From Rhizobium herbae (GTDB lineage: Bacteria; Pseudomonadota; Alphaproteobacteria; Rhizobiales; Rhizobiaceae), in NCBI RefSeq assembly GCF_017873135.1, contig NZ_JAGGJV010000007.1, forward strand, positions 300,203-364,202: a DNA stretch of 64,000 nt. The letters run 5' to 3'. Within the stretch, counting starts at the first letter, position 1. Each line of letters starts with the position of its first letter. Below the pieces are notes generated by a model. The model saw nothing but the letters and a program-made list of their open reading frames with translations, did not search any database and had not been told where the DNA came from. Below are positions 55,605-64,000 of this stretch, in pieces. The position numbers were made by a program, and so were the translations under genes.

Positions 55605-57602
55605 ATGAAGCACACGCTGGCAGACGTAGTAGAGATCGATCTCCACGCTGAGCCGCCGAGGCCGGCGTCTGCGGAGCTGCGCACACTTTATCGGAAAGAT
55701 GGCCAGAATACACGAAGACAAACCACCAGGCAGGGGATGTGGATCGCCATCGCCGTCTATCTCTTGTTCTCCATTACCGACATTCTGCTGGTGCCCGACG
55801 TTGCGCATTATACAATCGCCGCACGTTTCGCGATCGGCTCCATCGCTTTCGTCCTGCTTGAGATGCAGGTGCGCCTGAACACCAGCGCGGACATCATCGA
55901 TGGTACCTGTGCAACAGCCCTCGTCGTGGCCTATGCCGGCTGGCTATATCCTTCGATGATGACGGCGGATACGCAGAGCATTTCCTATTACATGGTCTTC
56001 GGCGCCATCTTCATGATGAGCGTCAACCTGTTTTTCAGTTTTAAGTTCCGCCTTTCCCTGGTTGCATCGGTCGTCATTCTCCTCATCTTCCTTGCGGCCC
56101 TGCAGTCCTTTCCCCCCCTGTATCCCTCCTACAAGCTTGCATTCGGCACGTTCTGCGTTTCATGCTTCGTCTTTACGTCCTACGTGAACTGGAAACTCAA
56201 CCGCGAACGCTACAAAGTGTTCCTAAACGCCTTCGAGGCGAAAGTTCAGCACAACGAGGCGGCCGAACGGGGAAAAGCTCTGCTGAGGCTGTCGAACACT
56301 GATCCTTTGACGGGACTGGAAAATCGCAGGGCAATCGACCAGAGATTGCGGAACTACTGGGACGACTGGCAAAAATCGGGCAAAAGCTTCGCGACTATCC
56401 TGATCGACGTCGATTTCTTCAAGATATACAATGATTGCTACGGCCATCAGGAAGGTGATCGCTGCCTCGTTCTGGTCGCCAATGCCCTTGAGGATTCGAT
56501 AAAGCCGTACAATGGTTCAATCGGACGCTACGGCGGCGAAGAATTCATTGTTCTCGCCCGCATGGAGACAAGAGAACAGGTGGCCGATCTGGCGGAAGCC
56601 GTTTGTCGCACCGTGGAAAAAATGGGTCTGCTGCACCAGCAGCGCCGAGACGGCGTGTCCATTGTCACTGTCAGCGTCGGTGCCTCGTTTACCAGAAGCC
56701 AGACCGGCACAAAACTCGAGAAGATCATCCATGAGGCGGATCGCGCGCTGTATACCGCGAAAGCAAATGGTCGAAACTGTGTCAAGCTGTTCGATCCGAA
56801 CGATCCCCAGAGCAGCGACGAGAGCGAGAATATCGCGGCCTTGCTGAAAATAGCCACCGATCAAAACCTCGTATCGCTCGTCTACCAACCCATCCGGAAC
56901 GTCTCATCAGGCAAGGTTGAAGCCGTCGAGGCCCTGATGCGTCTCAAAATGCTGGACGGTACGTCCGTCCCTCCAAATCTCTTCATTCCCGTCGCCGAGC
57001 GAACCGGCGCGATCCTCAACCTCGGATACTGGGCGATCCGAACAGTGTGCCGCGAACTGCTGGTTGACAACCAAGTGTGCGTGGTCAGCGTCAACGTCTC
57101 CCCAATTCAGCTCAAGACACCCGGTTTCGCCACCTCGGTCGCGGCCATCCTCGGCGAAACGGGAGTAGCCGGCGGCAGGCTGGCCTTCGAGATCACCGAA
57201 GGCCTTGAGATGGAGATGAATTCTCACATTCTGCGGTGCATCAGCGACCTGAAAATGCTGGGGATCAGGATATGGCTCGACGATTTCGGAACGGGATTTG
57301 CGGGGCTTTCCTGGCTTCGCCTGATCGACTTCGATACGGTCAAGATCGATCGTTCCTTCCTGCATGACTGCGGCACCCCGAGAGGCAGGGCCATGCTCCA
57401 GGATATCATTGGGCTCGTCCGGAACCGCGGGCATAAAATCCTGGTCGAAGGTGTGGAGACCGACGAGCAGCTGGCACTCATGCGTGAATTTCGCATAGAT
57501 CAGGTCCAGGGCTTCCATGTCGGCCGGCCGGCCCCCGCGGAAGATTTCCAACGGAACCTTGCTGCCTCCACCCATCCAGCACTTCTCCGAAGACCGGCAT
57601 AA
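55605..57602 (+). CDS. Membrane GGDEF-EAL dual-domain protein
   Basis: A 665-residue c-di-GMP enzyme. Residues ~45-205 hold six membrane segments (MASE-like sensor), then a GGDEF domain with RYGGEEF and an EAL domain. EAL residues are intact: VEALMRL, FEITEG, LDDFGTGFAGLSWL, KIDRSF, VEGVET and QVQGFHVG. Both synthesis and hydrolysis are possible. The start is uncertain: ATG at 55605 fits best, and a 9-codon frame ending in its ATGA overlap may couple to it. The 306 bases between this gene and the methyltransferase contain promoter-like AT-rich sequence and the short repeat GACAAT-N4-ATTGTC, but no gene. Confidence 0.88.
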   Translation: MKHTLADVVEIDLHAEPPRPASAELRTLYRKDGQNTRRQTTRQGMWIAIAVYLLFSITDILLVPDVAHYTIAARFAIGSIAFVLLEMQVRLNTSADIIDGTCATALVVAYAGWLYPSMMTADTQSISYYMVFGAIFMMSVNLFFSFKFRLSLVASVVILLIFLAALQSFPPLYPSYKLAFGTFCVSCFVFTSYVNWKLNRERYKVFLNAFEAKVQHNEAAERGKALLRLSNTDPLTGLENRRAIDQRLRNYWDDWQKSGKSFATILIDVDFFKIYNDCYGHQEGDRCLVLVANALEDSIKPYNGSIGRYGGEEFIVLARMETREQVADLAEAVCRTVEKMGLLHQQRRDGVSIVTVSVGASFTRSQTGTKLEKIIHEADRALYTAKANGRNCVKLFDPNDPQSSDESENIAALLKIATDQNLVSLVYQPIRNVSSGKVEAVEALMRLKMLDGTSVPPNLFIPVAERTGAILNLGYWAIRTVCRELLVDNQVCVVSVNVSPIQLKTPGFATSVAAILGETGVAGGRLAFEITEGLEMEMNSHILRCISDLKMLGIRIWLDDFGTGFAGLSWLRLIDFDTVKIDRSFLHDCGTPRGRAMLQDIIGLVRNRGHKILVEGVETDEQLALMREFRIDQVQGFHVGRPAPAEDFQRNLAASTHPALLRRPA

Positions 57603-57634
57603 CCATCCGCCTCGTCCGCTCCGCCACAATGCCC

Positions 57635-58849
57635 CTACCCCGCCTTCCGCTCGCCAGACGTATTCGTGCGCATGAGGGCCATGAGCATCGGGCCCAGCGA
57701 GAACTCGCCCTTCTCGGCTCGACGCGTCAGGTCGCGCAGATATCCTCCGGCGGAGTTGATCTGCCCACCCCGCTCGAGGATGCAAGCAATTACCACCGCA
57801 GCGTTTTCAGGCCCAAGGATTTCGCAGGCAGTCTGATAGGCGCTCGGACTGACGCCGAGCATTGACCGTACCACCACAGCGGCCCCCATCAGATCGCGCC
57901 AGTTGGATATGGCACCGCCCGGCCCGTACATGGTGATGTCAGGGCATGCCTTCAGCACCATACTCAGCGGGAATGCCTTTATCGGCTCAAGCGGTCGCTG
58001 CTTCTCGCCCACGGAGTTTTCTCCCTGCTTTTTTTCTAGAGCAGGTTCAAGTTCAGATATGGAGTCGGGATTTGAATTCTGTATGTGCCGCTCATTTTGT
58101 AAGTGATTGCCGCCCATTTTCTGAGTTTTAATCTGTATTTCCAGCCGGTTGGCTGCTTCTTCGCGCAGCATTTCCATTTCATCCAGTGCCGCTGCAAGCT
58201 GTCCGATCATTGGTCGGCGCGGAAGTGCTGCCAACAACGCACTGTAATGCCGGTGAATAGCCTCCCAATCGCCGCCTATGCCCTCTTCCAGGGCCGTCTC
58301 CACAAGCTTCGATACATCGCGGCAGCAAATAGTGAGCCGCTCACGCAGGCGCTGCTGATGCAATCGCTCGGCCACGACTTCGTCCGCGAGACGCTGGATG
58401 TCCTCGGCCCGAGCCAATAGCGGAGCCAGCGAAAAGCCGTAAGCTTCGTCGATCGTCCCGGAACGATCCCGACGGGCATAACGCTTGCCATTGGCACTAT
58501 CCTTGCGCGACAGAAGTCCCGCCTCGATGAGGACAGCCAAGTGCCTCCTGAGTGTCTGCTCTGCCATTCCATGCGCCCGCAACGTGAGCTGTGCGTTCGA
58601 TGGAAACACGACCAGGCCGTTCTCCTCCGACAGTTCATTCTTCGGGTAGAAGCTCAAAAGAGCGTTCATGACCGCCAAGGCGCGATCTGTCACGCCCAAG
58701 CGCGATCTCGCCTCGCACAAGGCGCGATAGAGCTTCCACTTGTCGACCGCTTTGTCCGGCTCCAATTCCTGGGCCATGACTTGACTTGCCACCATGGCAA
58801 GCGTCATCGACCGCCGCCCAAAGGGCGTCGTCACACTTCCAACCTGCAT
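57635..58849 (-). CDS. repC: Replication initiator RepC
   Basis: A 404-residue initiator of the repABC family. The N-terminus VTTPFGRRSMTLAMVASQ is diagnostic, with a winged-helix DNA-binding part (LRAHGMAEQTLRRHLAVLIEAGLL; about residues 85-110). In repABC replicons the origin lies inside repC, usually in an AT-rich part; here the relatively AT-rich stretch at about 58.02-58.15 kb is a candidate. Last gene of the operon, limited by the antisense RNA upstream. Confidence 0.95.
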   Translation of the reverse strand: MQVGSVTTPFGRRSMTLAMVASQVMAQELEPDKAVDKWKLYRALCEARSRLGVTDRALAVMNALLSFYPKNELSEENGLVVFPSNAQLTLRAHGMAEQTLRRHLAVLIEAGLLSRKDSANGKRYARRDRSGTIDEAYGFSLAPLLARAEDIQRLADEVVAERLHQQRLRERLTICCRDVSKLVETALEEGIGGDWEAIHRHYSALLAALPRRPMIGQLAAALDEMEMLREEAANRLEIQIKTQKMGGNHLQNERHIQNSNPDSISELEPALEKKQGENSVGEKQRPLEPIKAFPLSMVLKACPDITMYGPGGAISNWRDLMGAAVVVRSMLGVSPSAYQTACEILGPENAAVVIACILERGGQINSAGGYLRDLTRRAEKGEFSLGPMLMALMRTNTSGERKAG

Positions 58850-58943
58850 TTTCCTTCACCTCGTATCAGGCAAAAGAAATCCACTCACCAAAACGGTGCC
58901 AAAGACTCTTGACTATGATTCGCGGAAATGTGATTCTCTAGCT

Positions 58944-58998
58944 GCTAAACTTCTGAGAAGGGCTTCCACGACGGCAACGTTTGGGGGCCTTTTTCTTT
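58944..58998 (+). ncRNA. repABC counter-transcribed RNA (incompatibility antisense RNA)
   Basis: In the 155-base repB-repC gap, the strand opposite to the operon has a promoter (TTGACT at 58909-58914, 17-base spacer, GATTCT at 58932-58937) and a 13-bp stem allowing G-U pairs (58955-58967 with 58983-58995, 15-base loop) ending in a T-rich run. This is the standard layout of the small RNA that represses repC in repABC plasmids. Ends are estimates. Confidence 0.8.
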
Positions 58999-59004
58999 TG
59001 CGGT

Positions 59005-60030
59005 TCAGTCTCCCGTTCCTGTTGTCTCTTTTGCCCGCACAAAATCCTGGTAGAGTGCGGAAAGTCTGGTTTCGACAAAGGCACCGAATTCGGGCTCAAT
59101 CATTTTGTCGAAGGCGAGTTTCAATGTGTCGCTTGTCTCGGATATCCTGACGGCCTTTCTACCGGCCTCAGTTCTCCAGACTGTGCTTCGTGCCTTGTCC
59201 CTGCTCTTGCGCAGTTGGTCATAGACAGCTTGAAAGCGTTCGTCTGATTTCATGTCCGAGAAGCCAGGCTCGAGGATGGCCTTGAGCGCCCTCGCCTTCT
59301 TGCTTTTCTCGTCAATCAGATCGGCAAGCTCCGCCCATCTGGTGCGCCCGAAACCCGGAGCGGCACCTATCGCTTCAATGAGCTCAGATGGCAGGCGGTC
59401 TACCAACGCGATCATTCGCGACAGAGCAGCCTTGTCCACGCCGAGTGCCGACATGATCACATCACGACTGAAATTTCGCTCCTCCAGCCGCGACGCAAAG
59501 AAGGAGCGCTCGATAAATGTCAGGTCGGTACGGGCGTTGTTTTCCTGGCCCTGACTGACGACAAGCTGTTCGTCGGTCAGGTCGCGGACAACGGCCCTGA
59601 CCGTTCCGCCGATCTTCCTGATGGCGGCCAGCCGGCGGTGTCCGTAGGCAACCTGAAAGCGCCCTTCCCTATCCGGATGCGGACGGACAAGGATTGGCAC
59701 CTGTTGCCCGTGGTCGCGAATTTGCGAAACCAGCATCTCCTGTTCTTCAGCACTCACTCCCAGCCGATCGACAACGAACGAGCTGTCCACCACGGCCGGA
59801 TCCAGCTCGACAATCGCCTGCCCCAAGGCAAGCCGCCTTTCCAGTTCATCGACGCGCTGGGCTTTCTCATTGATGCCACCAAGCGACTGAGATATGGCCC
59901 CAACGGGGCTCGCTCGCTTCAACGGCTTCTCAAAGCCCGCCAGCGGACGTGAGTTTGCAAACGGCGGTTCATTTTCGACTGTGGTGCTCGCATCAGATTC
60001 TGCGAGACCGAAAACGTTCTTGCGGGCCAT
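59005..60030 (-). CDS. repB: Plasmid partition protein RepB (ParB family)
   Basis: A 341-residue centromere-binding protein. The ParB/Sulfiredoxin-like domain (about residues 65-160) holds the nucleotide-binding motif GHRRLAAIR and the ENNARTDLTFIERSFFA segment, and the HTH follows (MSALGVDKAALSRMIALVDRL). It binds parS and works with RepA. Begins 3 bases after the repA stop. Confidence 0.95.
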   Translation of the reverse strand: MARKNVFGLAESDASTTVENEPPFANSRPLAGFEKPLKRASPVGAISQSLGGINEKAQRVDELERRLALGQAIVELDPAVVDSSFVVDRLGVSAEEQEMLVSQIRDHGQQVPILVRPHPDREGRFQVAYGHRRLAAIRKIGGTVRAVVRDLTDEQLVVSQGQENNARTDLTFIERSFFASRLEERNFSRDVIMSALGVDKAALSRMIALVDRLPSELIEAIGAAPGFGRTRWAELADLIDEKSKKARALKAILEPGFSDMKSDERFQAVYDQLRKSRDKARSTVWRTEAGRKAVRISETSDTLKLAFDKMIEPEFGAFVETRLSALYQDFVRAKETTGTGD

Positions 60031-60033
60031 GAA

Positions 60034-61233
60034 TTACTTCCTTCCCCAGGTCCGCTTGATGAGATCCTCGATTTCCGTATTCACGGCCGTGAGAGATTCG
60101 AGAGCGCGGTCGTATGTTCCTCTCGTGAACTGGTTTCTATCCACCTCGTAGAGCGTCTGTTTCGTCAACCCAGCGTCCGAAATGGCCGTGGACTTGAGCA
60201 TTGCGTTTTCCAGCACGCGGTTCCCGAAGATTGACCTCATAAAACCCGACATCTGCGATTGCGGCCCGTCGTTGGGCTCATATCGGGTTACGAGATATCG
60301 CATCCAGTCATAGTCCATCGAACCACCGGCATCCTCGACCACGGAGAGCAGGTCGCCTGTCATATGGAGAAACTGGCTCATCGACATGACGTCCAACATC
60401 TGCGGATGCACGGTGATGAGAACGGCCGTAGCCGCGCATAGCGCCGAGAGTGTCAGAAAGCCCAGTTGCGGCGGGCAATCGATCACCACGATGTCGTAGG
60501 CGCTTTCGATCTCGGCCAGACACTCCCCAATGCGCGCAAAAAACATGGAATCCGTTTTGTGCCGCATGGCGAGAGCCTTTGGCGTCTCGTGCTCGAACTC
60601 CATCAATTCAAGATTGCCCGGAATGATGTGGAGGTTGGGCGTGTAGGTGGCCCGAACGATGTCCGTTATGTCTCGCCTGGCATCGTCGTAGCGGATCGCG
60701 CCATAAAGGGTCTCGTTCTCGCCAACGTCGAGTTCCGGCTGATGCCCAAACAATGCGGATAATGATGCCTGCGGATCGAGATCGATGGCCAGAACCCGGT
60801 AACCGCGAAGCGCAAGGAACTGGGCGAGATGAGCCGAGCTCGTTGTCTTGCCAGAGCCGCCCTTGAAGTTCATCACGGAAACGACCTGGAGCTTTTCGCC
60901 TTCACGGCGATGGCGTACGTATTTCCGGGGGCCTTTCCCTCCATCGTCAAGAATATGGCGGAGATTCTCGATGTCCTGCACGGAATACAAGCGACGCCCG
61001 TTGGCCAGAGGTTCGGGGCCGTGCCCGTCAGCTACAATCTGCCGAAGATAGCCCTGGTGGATGCCGATGAAATCCGCCGCCTCCGCAGGAGAAAACTGAC
61101 GGATACTTTTCTGGGCTGTCGGAGGGAAAGTTCGCTGCTGGTGCGCCTGCAACTGCCTCGACAATTCCTCAGCATCAGAGGATATGAGAGAGCGCAGCGT
61201 CTCACGCTTTTTTTCGCCTGCGGTGTTCAACAT
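60034..61233 (-). CDS. repA: Plasmid partition ATPase RepA (ParA family)
   Basis: A 399-residue ParA-type ATPase with an N-terminal HTH (FSPAEAADFIGIHQGYLRQIV, about residues 47-67), deviant Walker A (FKGGSGKTTSSAHLA, about 120) and Walker B (VIDCPPQLGFLTLSAL). It segregates the replicon and represses its own operon. First gene of repABC. Confidence 0.95.
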   Translation of the reverse strand: MLNTAGEKKRETLRSLISSDAEELSRQLQAHQQRTFPPTAQKSIRQFSPAEAADFIGIHQGYLRQIVADGHGPEPLANGRRLYSVQDIENLRHILDDGGKGPRKYVRHRREGEKLQVVSVMNFKGGSGKTTSSAHLAQFLALRGYRVLAIDLDPQASLSALFGHQPELDVGENETLYGAIRYDDARRDITDIVRATYTPNLHIIPGNLELMEFEHETPKALAMRHKTDSMFFARIGECLAEIESAYDIVVIDCPPQLGFLTLSALCAATAVLITVHPQMLDVMSMSQFLHMTGDLLSVVEDAGGSMDYDWMRYLVTRYEPNDGPQSQMSGFMRSIFGNRVLENAMLKSTAISDAGLTKQTLYEVDRNQFTRGTYDRALESLTAVNTEIEDLIKRTWGRK

Positions 61234-61256
61234 GGTGGCCCCGAATTTATCCGCGC

Positions 61257-61271
61257 TTATTTATCAAATAA
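61257..61271. promoter_or_regulatory. Palindrome upstream of repA, candidate RepA operator
   Basis: TTATTT and AAATAA flank ATC as perfect 6-base arms, 24 bases before the repA start codon. Position suits autorepression by RepA; otherwise unsupported. Confidence 0.35.
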
Positions 61272-61375
61272 CATTCAAAATGCGCTGATCTCAGTAGGCC
61301 CGATTCTCGACTGCGTGGCAAAGCCTTTTTCGTTAACAGGAGATTAACAAAGCAGACCTCCCCTCCCCCGCGACT

Positions 61376-61391
61376 GTTGTACATGTACAAC
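61376..61391. promoter_or_regulatory. parS-like palindrome, copy 1
   Basis: GTTGTACATGTACAAC is a perfect 16-base palindrome 143 bases upstream of repA. It shares the GTT...AAC arms of repABC parS sites (GTTN4GCN4AAC) but has AT at the centre. Confidence 0.65.
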
Positions 61392-61655
61392 TTACCGGCA
61401 TTGACGCTGGCGCCGCGACCTCCTCCTGCACAGCCAGCCGGAACAAGGCAACGGGATGCCCGGCATACTTTCACCGTCCGCGGATGCGCGCAGCCAATGC
61501 ATCACCCATGAATTCATCACCACCGCATGGTATTCCGGTGATCGCATCATTGGCTTCCACTGCAGCATAGCATTGCCGATGACGACGCGGCAATTCGCGA
61601 AAATCGAAAGGGAGCATGCGATACTGATGTCCCAGCTTTGTTCAACTGAAAGCCG

Positions 61656-61671
61656 GTTGTACATGTACAAC
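61656..61671. promoter_or_regulatory. parS-like palindrome, copy 2
   Basis: An identical copy of the 16-base palindrome at 61376-61391, 280 bases further upstream. Exact repetition in otherwise unrelated sequence indicates a functional protein-binding site. Confidence 0.65.
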
Positions 61672-62254
61672 TCATCCTCCCTGCTGTTAACGTGTCCCCT
61701 CTGCCGTATCGACTGCAACGAACGTGTTGCACGCGATAGACTCACAAAACGGCGGCGCCTCGCATATTGGCCGGGTCGAAACGAAAGCCAAGCAACAGCA
61801 CAACAAGGCGCTGCCAGAATTTACGCCAGCCATTCTCAAGGCGTCATACGGTCCTGCTCATAATTGACGCAGTCCGATCCCGCTACGAAGACAGCAGGGC
61901 GATCGTACCCTCCCGGTCTGCTCGACCAACCGCCGTGGCGACACGATTGCCTAAACTGGCAACCCCATGCGCTATCGCATTCGTGTTTCGCGCGCATTGA
62001 ACGATGGGGTCCCGTCGCAATCAACGCTACCTGATTGCGGTTGTACGCAATGCGCCGATCATCAAGCTTTCCATTATGTTTGACAGACCCGGAGTAGCCT
62101 CAATGCGCCGCATCCTGCTTTGCCCCCACGGGCCTGCAAATATTCATCCGGGAACGGAAGCACCGCAATCAAGGCTGGTTTGGCGCGTCGCGCCGATCGG
62201 GCATGAAGCCACTTGCCGGTACCATCCGCGCAACGTCCCACATGGACGGATTCT
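61672..62254. other. Non-coding stretch upstream of repABC
   Basis: No reading frame here has a convincing ribosome site, codon bias or recognisable product. Base composition is lower in GC than the surrounding genes in places. Apart from the two palindromes before it I see no defined element. Confidence 0.5.
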
Positions 62255-62557
62255 ATGAATACGTTCGTCGGTGGAAGGTGGCGAGAGGATCTCAAACTCT
62301 CTGGTGCTGCGGCCCGAGCGCTTCGGGTACCCCAAGCTTTCGACAAGCTCTCGTACACCGGACGGGATCATGCCAAGGATGCAATCGCTGCCGCCTATCA
62401 CTGCAATCTTTTCTACAGGGGCAATCTGGCGTTCGATATGGCGCGGGGCTCAAGCGCAAAAGCGCGGGACCTCCCCGATAGGCTCGCCAGCCGGGAGAGG
62501 AGATTCAGCGCCGACATTTTCTCCCCCACCTGCCGGAAAACTCCCGCGTCGATATAA
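62255..62557 (+). CDS. Possible hypothetical protein
   Basis: An uncertain 100-residue frame starting MNTFVGGRWREDL, basic in its second half (GSSAKARDLPDRLASRERR). Codon third positions are moderately GC-rich. No good ribosome site and no recognised domain; it may be a chance frame or a decayed gene. The following 312 bases up to the recombinase gene hold nothing I can name. Confidence 0.25.
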   Translation: MNTFVGGRWREDLKLSGAAARALRVPQAFDKLSYTGRDHAKDAIAAAYHCNLFYRGNLAFDMARGSSAKARDLPDRLASRERRFSADIFSPTCRKTPASI

Positions 62558-62869
62558 ACCTGGATGCTGCCATAAGGAGTCCATGACACACTCCCTCCGG
62601 AACTGTCCTGTAACGGCCGACGCGCGCAGCATTCGGAGAACTGCCTGACCAAGCGCCACAGTTTGGAATGGAGACTTGCGGATTGGCGGCGGTGATGTGC
62701 CGAACGGTTCGTCCGACGGAGAAGATCACAACAACCTGTTCGAAGTCATAGGGAACGCCTTGCAGCAGACACCGAATATGTCGCCAAGCCTTGCAGGATT
62801 ACCGCCATCGTCCGCAAAAGCTGTTCGTCTGACAACGACGCGCAACCTGATGGCCCCAGTAAGTTGGTT

Positions 62870-64000
62870 TTAAAGCCCGGCTGCCTTGGTGAGGTTCACC
62901 CTGAAGCGGTCCCGCCGTCGCTGGTACTTGCGGGTCATCTCCGGGGAAGCATGGCCGAGCTGCTTTTGCACATGGCGCTCGTCGACATCGGCCGAGGAGG
63001 CCAGGCCGGCGCGCAACGAGTGGCCGGAGAATTTGCCGGCCCGTTCGCCTTCGGCAAGGTCGCCGCGCACGCCAGCAGCCAGCGCAGTGCGCTTGACGAG
63101 GCGCGCGATCTCCTGGTCGTTCAGCCGATCGGCGCCGACGGTTCTTCCCTGGCCGGTCACCCGCCGGAACAGCGGCCCATGGGCGACCCTTGCGAAAGAG
63201 AGCCAGGCCTCGAGCGAAACGACGGGGCAGGTGGCATCGCTTGAGCCGCGACCGACCTCGACCTCCCGCCAGCCGGTCTTGCCGCGCAGGGTGACGAGCA
63301 TGCCCTTGTCGAGGATTTCGACCCAGCCCCGGCCGTCCTCAGTCTGATCCTTCCCGACGTCGAGCCCGACGATTTCCGAGCGGCGCAGTCCGCCGGCAAA
63401 GCCGATTAGCAGCATGGCGCGGTCGCGCAGACCGCGCAAGCTTGCCTTGTCCAGCGTCTCCAGCATGGCGATGAGGTCCTTCGGCATTACCGCTTCCTTC
63501 TGCACCGGCGGTTTTGCATGGGTGTTGCGGATTCCAGCCATGACGGTGGCGATGTGGCGATCCCTGCGGTCGAGCGGCTGGCCGCGCTGCGAAAAATTCC
63601 AGCAGAGCGACGACAACCGCCGCTCGATCGTCGAAACCGAATTGGGTTTTCCGGCGCCGGCCGTTGCGCCGATGCCAGCGCCCGTGACGCTGCTTAAGGC
63701 GCTGCCGGAGGCGCAGGCGGCAACATAGAGACCGACGATCTGCGGATCCGGGGGCAGGGGAGACAGAGACTGCCGCCGGCACCAGGCAGCAAAATGCTTC
63801 CAGTCGCTGGCATAGGCACGGCGTGTATTGACGGAACTGGCGGCCTCGACATAACTTCGGGCGCGATCGGCAAGCGCTTCGAGGCTTGCCGGCAGGGCAG
63901 GTGAGGCCAGCGGCGCGGTGTTTACGATATCGGAACCGTTATCGTGGAAGAATGCGGCTCGGTCGGCGGCGTGGTTTTTGGAGTCGGTGATTTCGGCCAT
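62870..64000 (-). CDS. Tyrosine-type recombinase/integrase
   Basis: A 376-residue phage-integrase-family recombinase whose first in-frame ATG ends exactly at the window edge, so the true start may lie beyond. The N-terminal SAM-like core-binding domain spans residues ~40-160. The catalytic set is complete: Arg in AGGLRRSEIVGL, Lys in RGKTGWREV, His-x-x-Arg in GHSLRAGLAS, His in KQLGHAS and Tyr in TRKYQRR. It may resolve multimers of the replicon or belong to an integrated element. No att site is recognisable. Confidence 0.9.
   Translation of the reverse strand: MAEITDSKNHAADRAAFFHDNGSDIVNTAPLASPALPASLEALADRARSYVEAASSVNTRRAYASDWKHFAAWCRRQSLSPLPPDPQIVGLYVAACASGSALSSVTGAGIGATAGAGKPNSVSTIERRLSSLCWNFSQRGQPLDRRDRHIATVMAGIRNTHAKPPVQKEAVMPKDLIAMLETLDKASLRGLRDRAMLLIGFAGGLRRSEIVGLDVGKDQTEDGRGWVEILDKGMLVTLRGKTGWREVEVGRGSSDATCPVVSLEAWLSFARVAHGPLFRRVTGQGRTVGADRLNDQEIARLVKRTALAAGVRGDLAEGERAGKFSGHSLRAGLASSADVDERHVQKQLGHASPEMTRKYQRRRDRFRVNLTKAAGL

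Noticed and set aside
61247..61745. Small minus-strand frames upstream of repA considered as a peptide or antitoxin gene
   Set aside because: They run through the parS-like palindromes, lack ribosome sites and have poor codon bias.

Overview
The window looks like part of a secondary replicon (megaplasmid or large plasmid) of a high-GC alphaproteobacterium in the Rhizobiaceae (Rhizobium, Agrobacterium or Ensifer type). The main evidence is a complete repABC replication and partition operon at 57.6-61.2 kb on the minus strand, with an antisense counter-transcript locus between repB and repC and two identical parS-like palindromes upstream of repA. Two rhizobial-type intergenic palindromic elements, the dense set of ABC-transporter operons with dedicated regulators, and a perfect FNR/FixK box all agree. 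I see no tRNA, rRNA or CRISPR array and no intact insertion sequence.

Layout. 0-5.8 kb: a spermidine/putrescine-type ABC transporter and a ThDP-dependent decarboxylase. 5.8-8.4 kb: an MFS transporter divergent from a TetR regulator, then a VapBC-type toxin-antitoxin pair. 8.5-12.8 kb: an RND efflux pump and its adaptor. 13-16.5 kb: an SDR oxidoreductase divergent from a LysR regulator, then a class III adenylate cyclase. 16.5-22.8 kb: one minus-strand operon made of a FadR-type regulator, a PLP trans-sulfuration-family enzyme and a CUT1 ABC transporter. 23-24.2 kb: a universal stress protein and a phosphoribosyltransferase behind the FNR box. 24.3-30.9 kb: a frameshifted LysR gene, then a catabolic run of dimethylformamidase-like protein, class III aminotransferase, BKACE, GNAT and acetylpolyamine amidohydrolase. 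31-33 kb: a PAS-GGDEF protein and an EamA transporter.

33.3-36.9 kb: a membrane-stress operon of PspA, YqiJ and YqiK/flotillin. Its PspA reading frame carries an extra 160-residue N-terminal domain that resembles the N-terminal part of TnpB without the RuvC nuclease. This is the most unusual feature of the window. 36.9-42.5 kb: a D-amino-acid module (D-threonine aldolase/D-serine dehydratase-like enzyme, polar amino acid ABC transporter, RidA, IclR regulator), followed by the decayed end of an AraC gene. 42.8-48.1 kb: a Ugp-type ABC operon ending in a TIM-barrel isomerase. 48.2-54.1 kb: 4-hydroxybenzoate/beta-ketoadipate genes (pobR, pobA, pcaF, pcaJ, pcaI, pcaR), without the middle steps. 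54.3-57.6 kb: a methyltransferase divergent from a GGDEF-EAL protein. 57.6-61.2 kb: repABC. 61.2-64 kb: a mostly non-coding stretch and a tyrosine recombinase that reaches the window edge.

How it works together. The region is a scavenging and catabolic island: four ABC uptake systems, each next to an enzyme that probably acts on the imported compound, plus aromatic-acid degradation. In all four ABC operons a strong stem-loop or palindromic element sits directly after the binding-protein gene and before the first permease gene. Polyamine-related functions recur (Pot-type uptake, a guanidino-oxoacid-decarboxylase-like enzyme, a diamine-acetyltransferase-like GNAT, AphA). Assignments rest on recognised motifs and context; no database search was run.
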